The notes: generated by a model not told the origin, from the letters alone. Positions 17,970-26,225 are shown, numbered from the stretch's first letter. The stretch is 35,303 bases of DNA from Clostridia bacterium (GCA_017522905.1 JAFWXY010000158.1:1-35303); one strand, 5' to 3'. Program-made: numbers and translations.

Positions 17970-18662
17970 ATGTCTGAGAAAAAAGTAGTAATATTTGACC
18001 TTGACGGTACGCTTCTCGATACCCTCTGTGATCTCGGAGATAGTCTTAACAGAATGCTTGAGCATTTTGGATATCCGACTCACTCATACGAGAAGATAAA
18101 GGATATGGTGGGCAACGGTGCAACAGTGCTTACTCTGAGCGCGATTCCGGGCGGAAAGGATAATCCGCATGCACAGGAATATATCGCGTATTTCAGGACG
18201 AATTATAACGATAATTCCAACAAGAAAACCAGACCTTACGACGGTATAATTGAGCTTCTTGGTAAGATCCGTGAGAAGGGGATTTATACCGCGGTTGTTA
18301 CAAACAAGCCCCATCACGCGGCAACCGCAATCTGCGATGACTTCTTTGGTGACAAGCTCGATATGGTCATCGGTGACCGTGAGGGAGTAAGAAGAAAGCC
18401 TTATCCCGACAGCGTTTTTGAGGTCATGGATAGCCTTTGTGCAAAAGACGCGGTATACGTTGGAGACGCCGATACCGATATTGAGGTTGCTAAGAACGCG
18501 GGTATTCCGTCGGTGAGTGTTACATGGGGATTCAGGGATAGAAATTTTCTTGTGGAGCATGGCGCAGAGGTGCTTGTTGACAATGCAAACGAGCTTGCCT
18601 GCTCTCTTTCGGGCTTGCTTGCAACAAATCTTGGAGAGATTACTCCCGCGGAGGGAAAATAA
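17970..18662 (+). CDS. gph: HAD-family phosphatase, phosphoglycolate phosphatase type
   Basis: A cytosolic HAD hydrolase of 230 residues. Motif I is FDLDGT (9-14, nucleophile Asp10, acid/base Asp12), motif II is the VVTNKP threonine region, motif III is the Lys in RRKPYPD, and motif IV is VYVGDADTDIEVA. The helical cap insertion between motifs I and II and the overall pattern match the Gph/PGP subfamily, which removes 2-phosphoglycolate. Related HADs with other substrates look the same, so the substrate is less certain than the fold. Its TAA overlaps the ATG of the methyltransferase by one base (TAATG). Confidence 0.85.
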   Translation: MSEKKVVIFDLDGTLLDTLCDLGDSLNRMLEHFGYPTHSYEKIKDMVGNGATVLTLSAIPGGKDNPHAQEYIAYFRTNYNDNSNKKTRPYDGIIELLGKIREKGIYTAVVTNKPHHAATAICDDFFGDKLDMVIGDREGVRRKPYPDSVFEVMDSLCAKDAVYVGDADTDIEVAKNAGIPSVSVTWGFRDRNFLVEHGAEVLVDNANELACSLSGLLATNLGEITPAEGK

Positions 18663-20086
18663 TGAATATTCCCGAAGGCTTTAAGAGAAGAATGATAAAT
18701 ATTCTGGGCGCTGAGGAGGCAGAAAAGCTCTTTTTATCAATAGAAAACGAGGATGCGGTCAAGGCGTTCAGAGTTAATGCGATAAAGACGGATATTGAGT
18801 CCTTTGAGGCTGCTAAGCCTCAGATCGACCGACAAAAAGCCGATTTTCCGTCATATGCATATATTACGCGCGAGGAGTATCCGGGCAGCCTGCCTTGCCA
18901 CCATTCGGGGGCAATATACGTGCAGGATATTTCCGCAATGTCCACCGTCACCGCAACCGAGATAAGAGAGGGAGCAATTATTCTTGATTCCTGCTCTGCG
19001 CCGGGCGGAAAGACCACTCAGCTTGCCGCGGCGGCAGGGAAGAGCGGCATTGTTGTCGCAAATGAGTACGACAAAAAGCGTTGCCGTATACTTCAGGGCA
19101 ACGTTGAGAGAATGGGAGCTGCAAATACGGTAGTCTGTAATCTTGACACCGCAGTGCTCGCGGAGCTTTATCCCGCCCTGTTTGATCTGGTGCTTTGTGA
19201 CGCGCCATGCTAGGGCGAGGGAATGTTTCGAAAGAACGCCCGTGCCGTTGAGGAATGGAGCGGGGAAAACGTAAAAATGTGCGCCGAGCGACAGCGAGAA
19301 ATACTCACAAACGTCGCAAAATGCGTAAAGGCAGGGGGAAGACTGTTGTATTCTACCTGTACCTTTGCACTTGACGAGAACGAGGAGAACGTCGCTTGGT
19401 TTTTAAACACGCATAAGGATTTCAGTCTTGTTCCCGTAACCGAGGAGCTGAAGAATCACACCTCGGATGGCATTATGCTCGAGGATTGCGATATTGATAT
19501 GACCTTGTGCCGCAGAATCTATCCTCACCGCTCAAGGGGTGAGGGACAGTTCATTGCTCTTTTTGAGAGAAGCGCAGATGCAGAGAGCTCACAGAATACG
19601 AAAAAGGACAGAAAAGACAAAAGGGCAAGGGGCAATGATGCCGCAAGAAAGAGCCGTCAGGAGCTTGATGCTATCGATATTGCAAGGAGGTTTTTGGCGG
19701 AAAATCTTACATCTGAGACGTGCGGCGAGCTTGTGATGCTTGGCGGCTTTGTGTATCTTGTGCCCAAGATCAAGCTTCCCGAGTATAACGTGTTTACGGC
19801 GGGCGTTTGTGTAGGCGAGTGCCAAAAGGGCAGAATGATACCCCACCATCAGCTTTTCAGCGCGCTTGGTCGGGAATTTGCCCGTAAGGTGATCCTATCG
19901 GGATCAGACGAGGAGGCACGAAGGTATCTTGCGGGTGAAGAGATACGTGTTGAGGGACTCGTTAGCTCTGACGGCAAAAACGGTAACGGCTGGGCGGCTG
20001 TTTTAATAGACGGTTGTGCCGTGGGCGGCGTTAAGATCAGCGGTGGAGTAGCAAAAAATCATTATCCCAAGGGACTTAGAAATTAA
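18662..20086 (+). pseudogene. rsmF: RsmF/RsmB-type 16S rRNA m5C methyltransferase interrupted by an in-frame TAG
   Basis: Two pieces of one gene lie in the same frame, separated by a single amber codon at 19211-19213. The first piece (183 residues) carries the AdoMet motif CSAPGGKTTQ (111-120) and ends at CDAPC. The second begins GEGMFRK and carries the motif VI catalytic Cys in LLYSTCTF. It also has the C-terminal PUA-like region ending GGVAKNHYPKGLRN. Relatives read APCSGEGMFRK, so the stop replaces the Ser; TCG to TAG is one base change. No frame shift is involved. Read through, the protein would be 474 residues, normal for the family. ATG 19223 could restart translation but would lack the AdoMet motif. 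It may be a recent nonsense mutation, an assembly error or a suppressed codon. Confidence 0.85.
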
Positions 20087-20124
20087 ACTTGTATTTGAGT
20101 TATATTTGGAATTTTAAATAATGG

Positions 20125-20153
20125 TTGACTTATTTCACTCTGTGTGATATTAT
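20125..20153 (+). promoter_or_regulatory. Sigma-A promoter for the Ser/Glu-rich lipoprotein and HprK-like kinase
   Basis: TTGACT and TATTAT are separated by 17 bp, with TGTGA directly before the -10 box. The pair lies 34 bases upstream of the lipoprotein ATG. I see no terminator between the preceding methyltransferase and this promoter. Confidence 0.82.
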
Positions 20154-20187
20154 TATCTTGTAAGAGTTTTTCTTGCTTGGAGGATTT

Positions 20188-20760
20188 ATGAAGAAAAATA
20201 GCATCAATAAATACATAGCTATCCTGATTTGTGTTTTACTTGTGCTTTCAGCTGCGGCATGTGTTAACTCACCCGCGGATGGCGTGGAGACCGATGAACC
20301 GGAGTCCGAGAAGACCGTAGGAACGGGCGAGGAGACCTCGGGCTTGGATTCCGACACCTCAAACGAAAACGAGGAGAGCGGCAGCGGCAATGGCGAGACC
20401 GAATCTGACGTTAAGGGTGAGCAGGACAAGGAAACCTCAGCCGAGAAAGAATCCGATGGCGTGTCAGAGGAGGAAACAAATACAGGTACAGGAACCGACA
20501 CCGAGACAGAGGCTGAATCGGGGGCAGATTCGGGCAATGAAGACGAAAGCGATACCGATACGGAAAATGAAATAGAATCAGAGGACGAGTCGGACACCGA
20601 GCCTGAGACTGAAAAGGAATCGGAAAAGGAATCGGAAAAGGAATCGGAAAAGGAATCGGAAAAGGAATCGGAAAAGGAATCCGAAAAGGAAACCGAAAAG
20701 GAAACCGAAACAGAAGAGGAGAAGGAACCTGATTACGGAATGGGATTTGTTCCTATCTAA
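20188..20760 (+). CDS. Ser/Glu/Asp/Thr-rich lipoprotein of unknown function
   Basis: The N-terminus is a lipoprotein signal peptide, with a hydrophobic core IAILICVLLVLSAAAC and the Cys as the anchoring residue. The rest of the 190 residues is an acidic, Ser/Thr-rich, low-complexity chain without a recognisable fold. It ends in tandem EKES units, then a short non-repetitive tail, PDYGMGFVPI. I do not recognise a family. The start is ATG 20188 behind GGAGG; an in-frame TTG 15 bases earlier is upstream of that site and unlikely. It is 23 bases ahead of the HprK-like kinase and shares its promoter. A kinase substrate or RiPP-related role is conceivable but only inferred from position. Confidence 0.75.
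   Translation: MKKNSINKYIAILICVLLVLSAAACVNSPADGVETDEPESEKTVGTGEETSGLDSDTSNENEESGSGNGETESDVKGEQDKETSAEKESDGVSEEETNTGTGTDTETEAESGADSGNEDESDTDTENEIESEDESDTEPETEKESEKESEKESEKESEKESEKESEKETEKETETEEEKEPDYGMGFVPI
20617..20712 (+). repeat. 12-bp coding tandem repeat (Glu-Ser-Glu-Lys)
   Basis: GAATCGGAAAAG occurs five times without a mismatch (20617-20676). About three further degenerate copies follow, in which Ser becomes Thr. Each unit adds four residues in frame, so copy-number change would alter protein length without breaking it. Confidence 0.92.
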
Positions 20761-20783
20761 GATTTTTAAAAAAGGAGGATTAC

Positions 20784-21500
20784 ATGGCAGATTTTCGTGA
20801 TTTTGTGATCGAAATAGCAAGTATCAAGGCGCGGATGCTTTGTGATTTTCCTTATACCCGAAGACTTTGTGAGGACTTTGCCATAGAAGGATGCGATTAT
20901 GATATAATTGCTCGTACGAGTGCCGAGGAGATAGGTGCAGAAAGTGCTCAGTATGTCGATAACACGCTTTCAAGAGGATATTGCGAGGGCATATGTCTCT
21001 ATCGCTCTATAGCAGAGCAGATACCGAGCCTTGGTGGATTTGTCTTTCACGGCGCGGCGGTTGAAATAGGGGGCAGAGGAGTGATATTTACCGCTCCCTC
21101 GGGCACGGGCAAGACCACGCACGTCTCGCTTTTGATGAAAAATTATCCCCAATTTGTGAAAATAATTAATGGAGATAATCCCATCGTCAGGAAAAGCGGC
21201 AACGAATGGAGAGTTTTCTCCACGCCCTGGGCAGGCAAAGAGGGCTGGAAGAGAAACGCGTCGGCACCTCTTTCTTCAATTGTTTGGGTTGAGCGATCAA
21301 GTGATAATTTTATAGAGGAGATTTCTCCCGAGAGCTGCTTTGACAGAATAATGGGACAAATATATTTGCCGCACAATGGAATCGCACGGCTGGAGACCTT
21401 TGAATTGCTTGATGAAATGGCAAAAACGGTAAAATTTTACCGTTTGGGATGCAATATGGACAACAGTGCCGCTGAGACGTCATTCAATATGCTAAAATAA
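20784..21500 (+). CDS. HprK-like/PEPCK-fold ATP-binding kinase of a PqqD-associated type
   Basis: A 238-residue protein with a P-loop APSGTGKTT (104-112) after a GFVFHGAAVEIGGRGVIF strand. It then has INGDNP (129-134) and STPWAGKEGW (146-155), the pattern of kinases related to HPr kinase/phosphorylase. It is not HprK itself: it lacks the HprK N-terminal domain. Such HprK-like proteins occur with PqqD-family proteins in lasso-peptide and SynChlorMet-type gene sets. Here a PqqD protein and an S26-type peptidase lie directly opposite. The start (MADFRDFV) has AAAGGAGG about 6 bases upstream. It is cotranscribed with the Ser/Glu-rich lipoprotein. Substrate unknown; a Ser residue in a peptide or small molecule is the usual guess. 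Confidence 0.8.
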   Translation: MADFRDFVIEIASIKARMLCDFPYTRRLCEDFAIEGCDYDIIARTSAEEIGAESAQYVDNTLSRGYCEGICLYRSIAEQIPSLGGFVFHGAAVEIGGRGVIFTAPSGTGKTTHVSLLMKNYPQFVKIINGDNPIVRKSGNEWRVFSTPWAGKEGWKRNASAPLSSIVWVERSSDNFIEEISPESCFDRIMGQIYLPHNGIARLETFELLDEMAKTVKFYRLGCNMDNSAAETSFNMLK

Positions 21501-21509
21501 AAAACAAGA

Positions 21510-21545
21510 CATCGGCGCACCTGCTTTATCGCAGGTGCGCCGATG
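21510..21545. terminator. Bidirectional terminator between the kinase and the S26 peptidase
   Basis: A perfect 15-bp stem, CATCGGCGCACCTGC/GCAGGTGCGCCGATG, has a 6-base loop. It is flanked by an A-rich run on the left and TTATTTTTTG on the right, suiting termination from both sides. The peptidase stop codon begins within a few bases of it. Confidence 0.92.
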
Positions 21546-21547
21546 CC

Positions 21548-21976
21548 TTATTTTTTGTGTTTTATATGGTTGAAAACAGATTTCAGTCTTAATTTAAGAC
21601 GCACGAGTGGGCTTATGAATACTATAAGCCGTGAATATAATCTGTATCCACGTCCGAGCATATCGATTTCTTTTTCGGAGCGGTATATTCCTGTCAGTCT
21701 GCCGAGTATATCGGCATCCTTGACGTGGTCGGGCATAATGCAGTTGTCTCCCCTGATGACGTATGAGTCGGGAAGAACCTCTATGACCCTGTGCAAAACG
21801 TAGCTGTCGCCTCTGCGAAAAAGAGCAACGTCGTATTTTTTCAGTCTTTCGGTGGATGGTGTTACAACAATTGTGTCTTTTCTGTCGCGCAAAAGCGGGT
21901 ACATACTGACCCCACTCGTGGTGCTGACAAAAACCCCCTCGTCCGCAATGATCTTTTCAATATCGGATAGGATCAT
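21548..21976 (-). CDS. S24/S26 signal-peptidase-like protein with a Ser/His pair
   Basis: A 142-residue protein with the catalytic-serine motif SGVSMYPLLR (Ser24). It then has YDVALFRRGDSYVLHRVI, with His62 where bacterial type I signal peptidases carry the catalytic Lys. It continues VIRGDNCIMPD, the conserved GDN box. A Ser/His pair is the arrangement of the ER/SipW type. No N-terminal TM anchor is seen; a weak hydrophobic segment (LIVFISPLV) lies near the C-terminus. It could process a secreted or peptide product. Its ATG overlaps the pqqD-like stop by 4 bases, so it is translationally coupled to that gene. Confidence 0.8.
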   Translation of the reverse strand: MILSDIEKIIADEGVFVSTTSGVSMYPLLRDRKDTIVVTPSTERLKKYDVALFRRGDSYVLHRVIEVLPDSYVIRGDNCIMPDHVKDADILGRLTGIYRSEKEIDMLGRGYRLYSRLIVFISPLVRLKLRLKSVFNHIKHKK

Positions 21977-22239
21977 AACTCAACAAATCCCTGCTGGATA
22001 AGAGTCTTAATGGTTTTTTGGACGTCGGATCTGAGCTGTTGCTCCTCCACGTCATATTCGGCTATCATAAGGGATACGATATCCTCCTCGCTTTTTCCCT
22101 CGGAGATATAGCTCCATATGTTAGCGGCGGTTTCATTGAGCTTGACCATTCCGTGAAAGCCTCTGCTTTCCTCGCCCGTCGCAATAACGACGTAATTACC
22201 CATTACCTGTCTTATAACGTAGCCTGATTTTATTTTCAT
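21973..22239 (-). CDS. PqqD-family protein (RRE-like peptide chaperone)
   Basis: An 88-residue protein with the PqqD core LNETAANIWSYISEGKSEED, then a DV...L...GFVEL ending, as expected for the winged-helix fold. PqqD-like RREs bind leader peptides of ribosomally made natural products and present them to modifying enzymes. No radical SAM enzyme or obvious precursor peptide lies in the window, so its partner here may be the HprK-like kinase, the S26-type protein or something elsewhere. It starts behind AAGGAG and overlaps the peptidase gene by 4 bases. It lies downstream of pepF across a GC-rich hairpin and has no clear promoter of its own. Confidence 0.85.
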   Translation of the reverse strand: MKIKSGYVIRQVMGNYVVIATGEESRGFHGMVKLNETAANIWSYISEGKSEEDIVSLMIAEYDVEEQQLRSDVQKTIKTLIQQGFVEL

Positions 22240-22274
22240 AGCTTTCTCCTTGTCTTGTGTTATTCAAGGGAATC

Positions 22275-22299
22275 TCCCCGCCCGGGACTCGGGCGGGGA
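22275..22299 (-). other. GC-rich hairpin between pepF and the pqqD-like gene
   Basis: A 10-bp stem (TCCCCGCCCG with CGGGCGGGGA) closes a 5-base loop, directly after the pepF stop. On the minus strand it is followed by GATTCCCTTG, a poor T-tract. It probably gives partial termination or protects the pepF 3' end. Confidence 0.6.
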
Positions 22300-22310
22300 A
22301 GGCCTGTGTT

Positions 22311-24089
22311 TCAGTTCAATGCTTCGAATTGTTCAAGTGCGGCCTTAAAGGATGCCATGCAGGAGTCAAACGCATCCATCTTGGTAAGGTCTACGCCTGC
22401 AAGCTTGAGAAGCTCAACGGGGCTGTCAGAGCCGCCGGAGGAAAGGAACTTGAAGTAGTCGTCAACTGCAGCCTGACCCTCGTTGTAGATCCTCTCTGCG
22501 ATAGAAACTGCGGTGATGATGCCTGTTGCATACTTGTAAACGTAGAACGCGCGGTAGAAGTGGGGAATTCTTGCCCACTCGTAAGCGATCTCATCATCGG
22601 AGCGAACGCTTCTGCCGTAATACTTTTTGTTGAGGTCGTGGTATACCTTGCAGAGCGCATCGGTGGTGAGGGGCTGACCCTTCTCGCACATATCGTGTGC
22701 GATGTATTCAAATTCTGCAAACTGAGTCTGACGGAAGAGGGTTCCCTTAAGCATATCCATATAGTAGGAGAGGAGATACTTCTTAAGCTTTTCGTCTGTT
22801 GTTGTCTTCATAAGGTACTTGAGAAGAAGAACCTCGTTTACCGTACTTGCAACCTCTGCTACGAAGAGAGTATAGCCTGACTTTTCCTGGGGCTGATTCT
22901 TTTCGGAGAAGTAGGAGTGCATTGCGTGTCCAAGCTCGTGGGCGATGGTGAATACGTCGCCCGTCGTCTTCTGATAGTTAAGGAGAACGTAAGGGTGCTT
23001 GAGGCCGTGAACGCTTGAGCTGTAAGCTCCGCTTCTCTTGCCCTCTGTCTCTTCAACGTCTATCCATCCGTTATCGTGAGCCTCGTCAAGAAGCCTTGCA
23101 TATTCTGCACCGAGAGGAGAGAGACCCTCCTTGACTACCTTATAGGCGTCCTCGTAGTCAAGCTTGAGCTCTGCGTCCTCGATGGGAGAAACGTACACGT
23201 CGTACATATGCATGGTCTTCACGCCCATGAGCTTTTTCTTGTCTTTGTAGTAGCGGTGGAGGAGGGGGAGGCCCTTCTTAACGCTGCGGAGAAGGTTCTT
23301 ATATACCTTAACGTCTACGTCCTCGCGAGCCATACTCATCTCAAGCGCGGAGCCGTATTTTCTGGTACGAGCCAGGAAAACGTCCTTTTCAACGTTACCG
23401 CAGTAAGCCGCGGTGATTGTGTTGATAAGACCGATATAAGCCTTATAGTAAGCCTTGAATGCATCGCGGCGAACGCGGCGGTCGGGGTGATGGAGGAGAA
23501 CTCCGTACATGCCGTGTGTGACCTGAACCTTTTCACCGTTAACCTTGATTGAGGGATAGGGGAAGTCTGCGTTATCTATCATGGAGAAGACCTTCTGGAA
23601 GCCTCCGAAAATTGTGGATTCCTGAGAGAGCATAGTCTCGACCTCTTTGGAGAGAACGTGGGGCTTGCCCTTGATGGTCTGTTTGATGGTGTAGTCGTAG
23701 TCAGCGAATCTCTCGTCAGTGATAAGAGATTCGAGGTATTCTGTGGGGAGAGAGGTCAACTCGGGATTAACGAATGCGACCGCTGCGCCAAACTGCATCT
23801 CAAGCATATCGACTCTCGACTGAAGCGCGAGGGAATCGGAGTTGCGTGTATCCTGATCGTGAAGCATAAATGCATAAACAGCAAGATGGCTGAGCTTGTA
23901 TACCGCCTTGTTTATTTTCTCGAGGCACTCAAGAAGTGTGTCAGGATCGGAGAGCTTACCCTCGTATTTTGAAAAATTGATTTCGCCCGATACCTCGTCA
24001 TAGAGCTTATTCCACTCTTCAACGCTTTCAAAGATATCTTCAAGACGCCATTTGAGATTTGCAGGAACGTCCTGTCTGTTCTTACCCAT
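22311..24089 (-). CDS. pepF: Oligoendopeptidase F (M3 metallopeptidase)
   Basis: A cytosolic zinc endopeptidase that cleaves medium-length peptides. The M3 zinc site is TIAHELGHAMHS (His384, Glu385, His388 counted from my start), with the third ligand Glu in FVAEVASTVNE about 24 residues later. The DIFESVEEWN N-terminal segment and the late DEIAYEWARIPHFYRAFYVYKYATG segment are typical of PepF. The length of 592 residues fits. I start at ATG 24089 (MGKNRQDV), which has AAGGAGG 9 bases upstream. The open frame runs 23 codons further, but that would take in the promoter. Confidence 0.95.
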   Translation of the reverse strand: MGKNRQDVPANLKWRLEDIFESVEEWNKLYDEVSGEINFSKYEGKLSDPDTLLECLEKINKAVYKLSHLAVYAFMLHDQDTRNSDSLALQSRVDMLEMQFGAAVAFVNPELTSLPTEYLESLITDERFADYDYTIKQTIKGKPHVLSKEVETMLSQESTIFGGFQKVFSMIDNADFPYPSIKVNGEKVQVTHGMYGVLLHHPDRRVRRDAFKAYYKAYIGLINTITAAYCGNVEKDVFLARTRKYGSALEMSMAREDVDVKVYKNLLRSVKKGLPLLHRYYKDKKKLMGVKTMHMYDVYVSPIEDAELKLDYEDAYKVVKEGLSPLGAEYARLLDEAHDNGWIDVEETEGKRSGAYSSSVHGLKHPYVLLNYQKTTGDVFTIAHELGHAMHSYFSEKNQPQEKSGYTLFVAEVASTVNEVLLLKYLMKTTTDEKLKKYLLSYYMDMLKGTLFRQTQFAEFEYIAHDMCEKGQPLTTDALCKVYHDLNKKYYGRSVRSDDEIAYEWARIPHFYRAFYVYKYATGIITAVSIAERIYNEGQAAVDDYFKFLSSGGSDSPVELLKLAGVDLTKMDAFDSCMASFKAALEQFEALN

Positions 24090-24129
24090 ATTAAGTATCC
24101 TCCTTGTGGGATTTGAATTATTACAACTC

Positions 24130-24158
24130 ATTATAGCATCAAAAATCCCTGTTTTCAA
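24130..24158 (-). promoter_or_regulatory. Sigma-A promoter for pepF
   Basis: On the minus strand TTGAAA and perfect TATAAT are separated by 17 bp, with TG three bases before the -10 box. The -10 box ends 40 bases upstream of the chosen pepF ATG. This supports the shorter start. Confidence 0.87.
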
Positions 24159-24208
24159 GTCGGTTTGGACATTTTTTTGTGAAATTCATGCCTAAAAGTA
24201 AAAAACTA

Positions 24209-24237
24209 TTGACGGACAGGGGTAAAAGTGGTATAAT
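24209..24237 (+). promoter_or_regulatory. Sigma-A promoter for asnA
   Basis: TTGACG and perfect TATAAT are separated by 17 bp, giving a leader of roughly 35 bases before the asnA ATG. It is divergent from the pepF promoter. Confidence 0.88.
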
Positions 24238-24277
24238 TTCGAGTAATAAATGCTTCAATGTGAAAACGGAGAACGAT

Positions 24278-25285
24278 ATGAAAAAAAGCTTTATTCCCGA
24301 GGGTTACAAGCCCGCCCTCGATGCATATGATACGCAACGCGCCATAGCGTTTATCAAAATAACGTTTCAGGAGGAATTTTCAAAAATCCTTAATCTGAAG
24401 CGCGTTTCTGCGCCCCTTTTCGTTACTGAGGGAAGCGGTCTGAACGATAATCTGAGCGGTGTCGAGCGTCCCGTGTCCTTTGACGTACCCGCAATAGGAC
24501 TTGACGCACAGGTAGTGCATTCGCTTGCAAAGTGGAAGAGACTTGCGCTTAAGAGATACGGCTTCAGCGTTGGAAACGGACTTTATACCGACATGAACGC
24601 TATCCGTCGCGACGAGGAGCTTGATAATATCCATTCGATTTACGTTGACCAATGGGACTGGGAAAAGGTAATTACACGCGAAAACAGAAATCTTGACTAT
24701 TTGAAGCTGATCGTAAGCTCGATAGTCCGCGCAATATGCACGACCAACGATCTTCTCCACGTGCGCTATCCTCAGCTCAGGACCGAGCTTTGCCCTGACG
24801 TTACCTTTATAACGTCTCAGGAGCTTGAGGATCTCTATCCCTGTCTTACGGGATCCGAGAGAGAACAGGAGTTTGTAAAGAAGCATAAGACCGTGTTTAT
24901 AATGCAAATTGGCGGCAAGCTCAAGTCCGGCAAGCCCCATGATTCGCGCGCTCCCGACTATGATGACTGGCAGCTCAACGGAGACATCTTTTTCTGGGAC
25001 GAGACACTCGGACGTGCGCTTGAGATTTCATCTATGGGAATAAGAGTTGATTCCGAGTCGCTTGACCGTCAGCTCACACTTGCAAATCACAATGAGCGCA
25101 GGGAATTGCCCTTCCACAAGATGCTTCTTAGCGACGAGCTTCCTCTTACTATAGGTGGCGGTATCGGTCAGTCGCGTCTTTGTATGCTTATGATGGGATG
25201 TGCCCACATCGGTGAGGTGCAGTCAAGCATCTGGGATGATGAAACCGTAAGAGCTTGTGAAGAGGCGGGAGTTCCGCTGCTTTAA
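24278..25285 (+). CDS. asnA: Aspartate-ammonia ligase (asparagine synthetase A)
   Basis: AsnA makes asparagine from aspartate, ammonia and ATP, and its fold resembles class II aminoacyl-tRNA synthetases. The protein begins [15 protein letters not shown] and continues through [44 protein letters not shown] and the C-terminal [17 protein letters not shown], all characteristic. At 335 residues it is full length. I use ATG 24278, behind CGGAGAA; the frame opens 99 bases earlier, but that region carries the promoter. It is a single-gene unit between its own promoter and a strong terminator. Confidence 0.97.
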   Translation: MKKSFIPEGYKPALDAYDTQRAIAFIKITFQEEFSKILNLKRVSAPLFVTEGSGLNDNLSGVERPVSFDVPAIGLDAQVVHSLAKWKRLALKRYGFSVGNGLYTDMNAIRRDEELDNIHSIYVDQWDWEKVITRENRNLDYLKLIVSSIVRAICTTNDLLHVRYPQLRTELCPDVTFITSQELEDLYPCLTGSEREQEFVKKHKTVFIMQIGGKLKSGKPHDSRAPDYDDWQLNGDIFFWDETLGRALEISSMGIRVDSESLDRQLTLANHNERRELPFHKMLLSDELPLTIGGGIGQSRLCMLMMGCAHIGEVQSSIWDDETVRACEEAGVPLL

Positions 25286-25292
25286 AGCTTGT

Positions 25293-25330
25293 ATAGAAAG
25301 CCCTCGGAGCGAGGGCTTTCTATATTATTT
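25293..25330 (+). terminator. Intrinsic terminator after asnA
   Basis: A 14-bp stem, ATAGAAAGCCCTCG/CGAGGGCTTTCTAT, with a GAG loop runs into ATTATTT. Confidence 0.92.
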
Positions 25331-25342
25331 GTGTGTTTGTGC

Positions 25343-25371
25343 TTGACAAAGAGATAATGCTGTGGTACAAT
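25343..25371 (+). promoter_or_regulatory. Sigma-A promoter for the Wzz-like/BY-kinase/PHP/VanZ operon
   Basis: Perfect TTGACA and TACAAT are separated by 17 bp. The start of transcription would fall near 25378, which argues for translation starting at ATG 25422 rather than ATG 25386. Confidence 0.9.
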
Positions 25372-25421
25372 AGTAAAGGATAACTATGTCCGCATACAGG
25401 AAAACAACGGAGAGATTAACA

Positions 25422-26225
25422 ATGGGATCTAATAATTCATACGGAATGTCACTAGGACAGATATTTTCACTTGCAATAAAGCGTTGGTGGATAATTTTGA
25501 TAGCAGTGGTGCTTGGTGCGGCATTGCTCTTTGCATATACGTACTTCTTGGTTGAGCCGATGTATACCGCCTCTGCCCGCATAGGCATCAGAGTTATGGA
25601 TATGAATGCGTACAACGAGAGTATGACAGGACAGAAGGTGGCAAAGGACTGTGCATTCATTCTTATGTCCGATATCACGTTTGACATGGTTGTAAACGAG
25701 TTGAACGGTACGGCAAGAAAGGACGGTACGATCCGCAACTACTCCAATGCCAAGCTTAGAGGAATGATAAGCACGGAAATAGACGAGGACACCCGTTTCT
25801 TCAGAGTTCACGTTTCCAGTAGCGATCCCGAGGAGGCTCGTTTGGTTTGCGAGTCGCTTATTAACGCGTTTTGTGTTGTCCTGGATGAAAATAATTTCAT
25901 AAAGGATGCAGGTGGAATTATTTTGAATCATCCCACACTGCCCTCGTCCCCCTCATCTCCCAATACCACCTCGAATGTTATTTTAGGAGCGGCTATGGGG
26001 TTTGTTCTTTCTCTTGCTGCACTCGTTGCATTGTCGTTCTTGAAGGATACAATGGATAGCGAGGAGACCATTATCAGCGCATACGGAGAAAAGATTCCCG
26101 TGCTTGCAGTAATACCCGATGCAAATTCAGGAGCGGCAGCGTACAAGAAATACAGCAAGAAGTATGGATACGTGTACGGAAGAGGCTATGCTCCCGAGGA
26201 AACCGCGGATCAGAATAAGAAATAA
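25422..26225 (+). CDS. Wzz/chain-length-determinant protein, BY-kinase adaptor type
   Basis: A 267-residue membrane protein with TM1 (~23-43) and TM2 (~191-211) flanking an extracytoplasmic domain. The YTASARIGI strand after TM1 and the Pro-rich segment before TM2 (HPTLPSSPSSPN) are the usual Wzz features. In Gram-positive bacteria such proteins recruit and activate a separate tyrosine kinase, here encoded next. The C-terminal tail is Tyr-rich (KKYSKKYGYVYGRGY). I chose ATG 25422, with GGAGAG 7 bases upstream. The in-frame ATG 36 bases earlier would leave a leader of only about 7 bases. Confidence 0.88.
   Translation: MGSNNSYGMSLGQIFSLAIKRWWIILIAVVLGAALLFAYTYFLVEPMYTASARIGIRVMDMNAYNESMTGQKVAKDCAFILMSDITFDMVVNELNGTARKDGTIRNYSNAKLRGMISTEIDEDTRFFRVHVSSSDPEEARLVCESLINAFCVVLDENNFIKDAGGIILNHPTLPSSPSSPNTTSNVILGAAMGFVLSLAALVALSFLKDTMDSEETIISAYGEKIPVLAVIPDANSGAAAYKKYSKKYGYVYGRGYAPEETADQNKK

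Noticed and set aside
19211..19213. Genome-wide reassignment of TAG as an explanation for the interrupted methyltransferase
   Set aside because: TAG is the natural stop of the PHP phosphatase gene at 27801-27803, and every other conserved gene here ends at ordinary stops without internal TAG.
18662..20086. Programmed frameshift in the methyltransferase gene
   Set aside because: The two halves are in the same frame (561 bases between starts, a multiple of three), so a single stop codon is the only lesion.
20784..21500. True HPr kinase/phosphorylase (hprK)
   Set aside because: The protein is only 238 residues, has no HprK N-terminal domain and lies with a PqqD-like gene; only the P-loop kinase core is shared.
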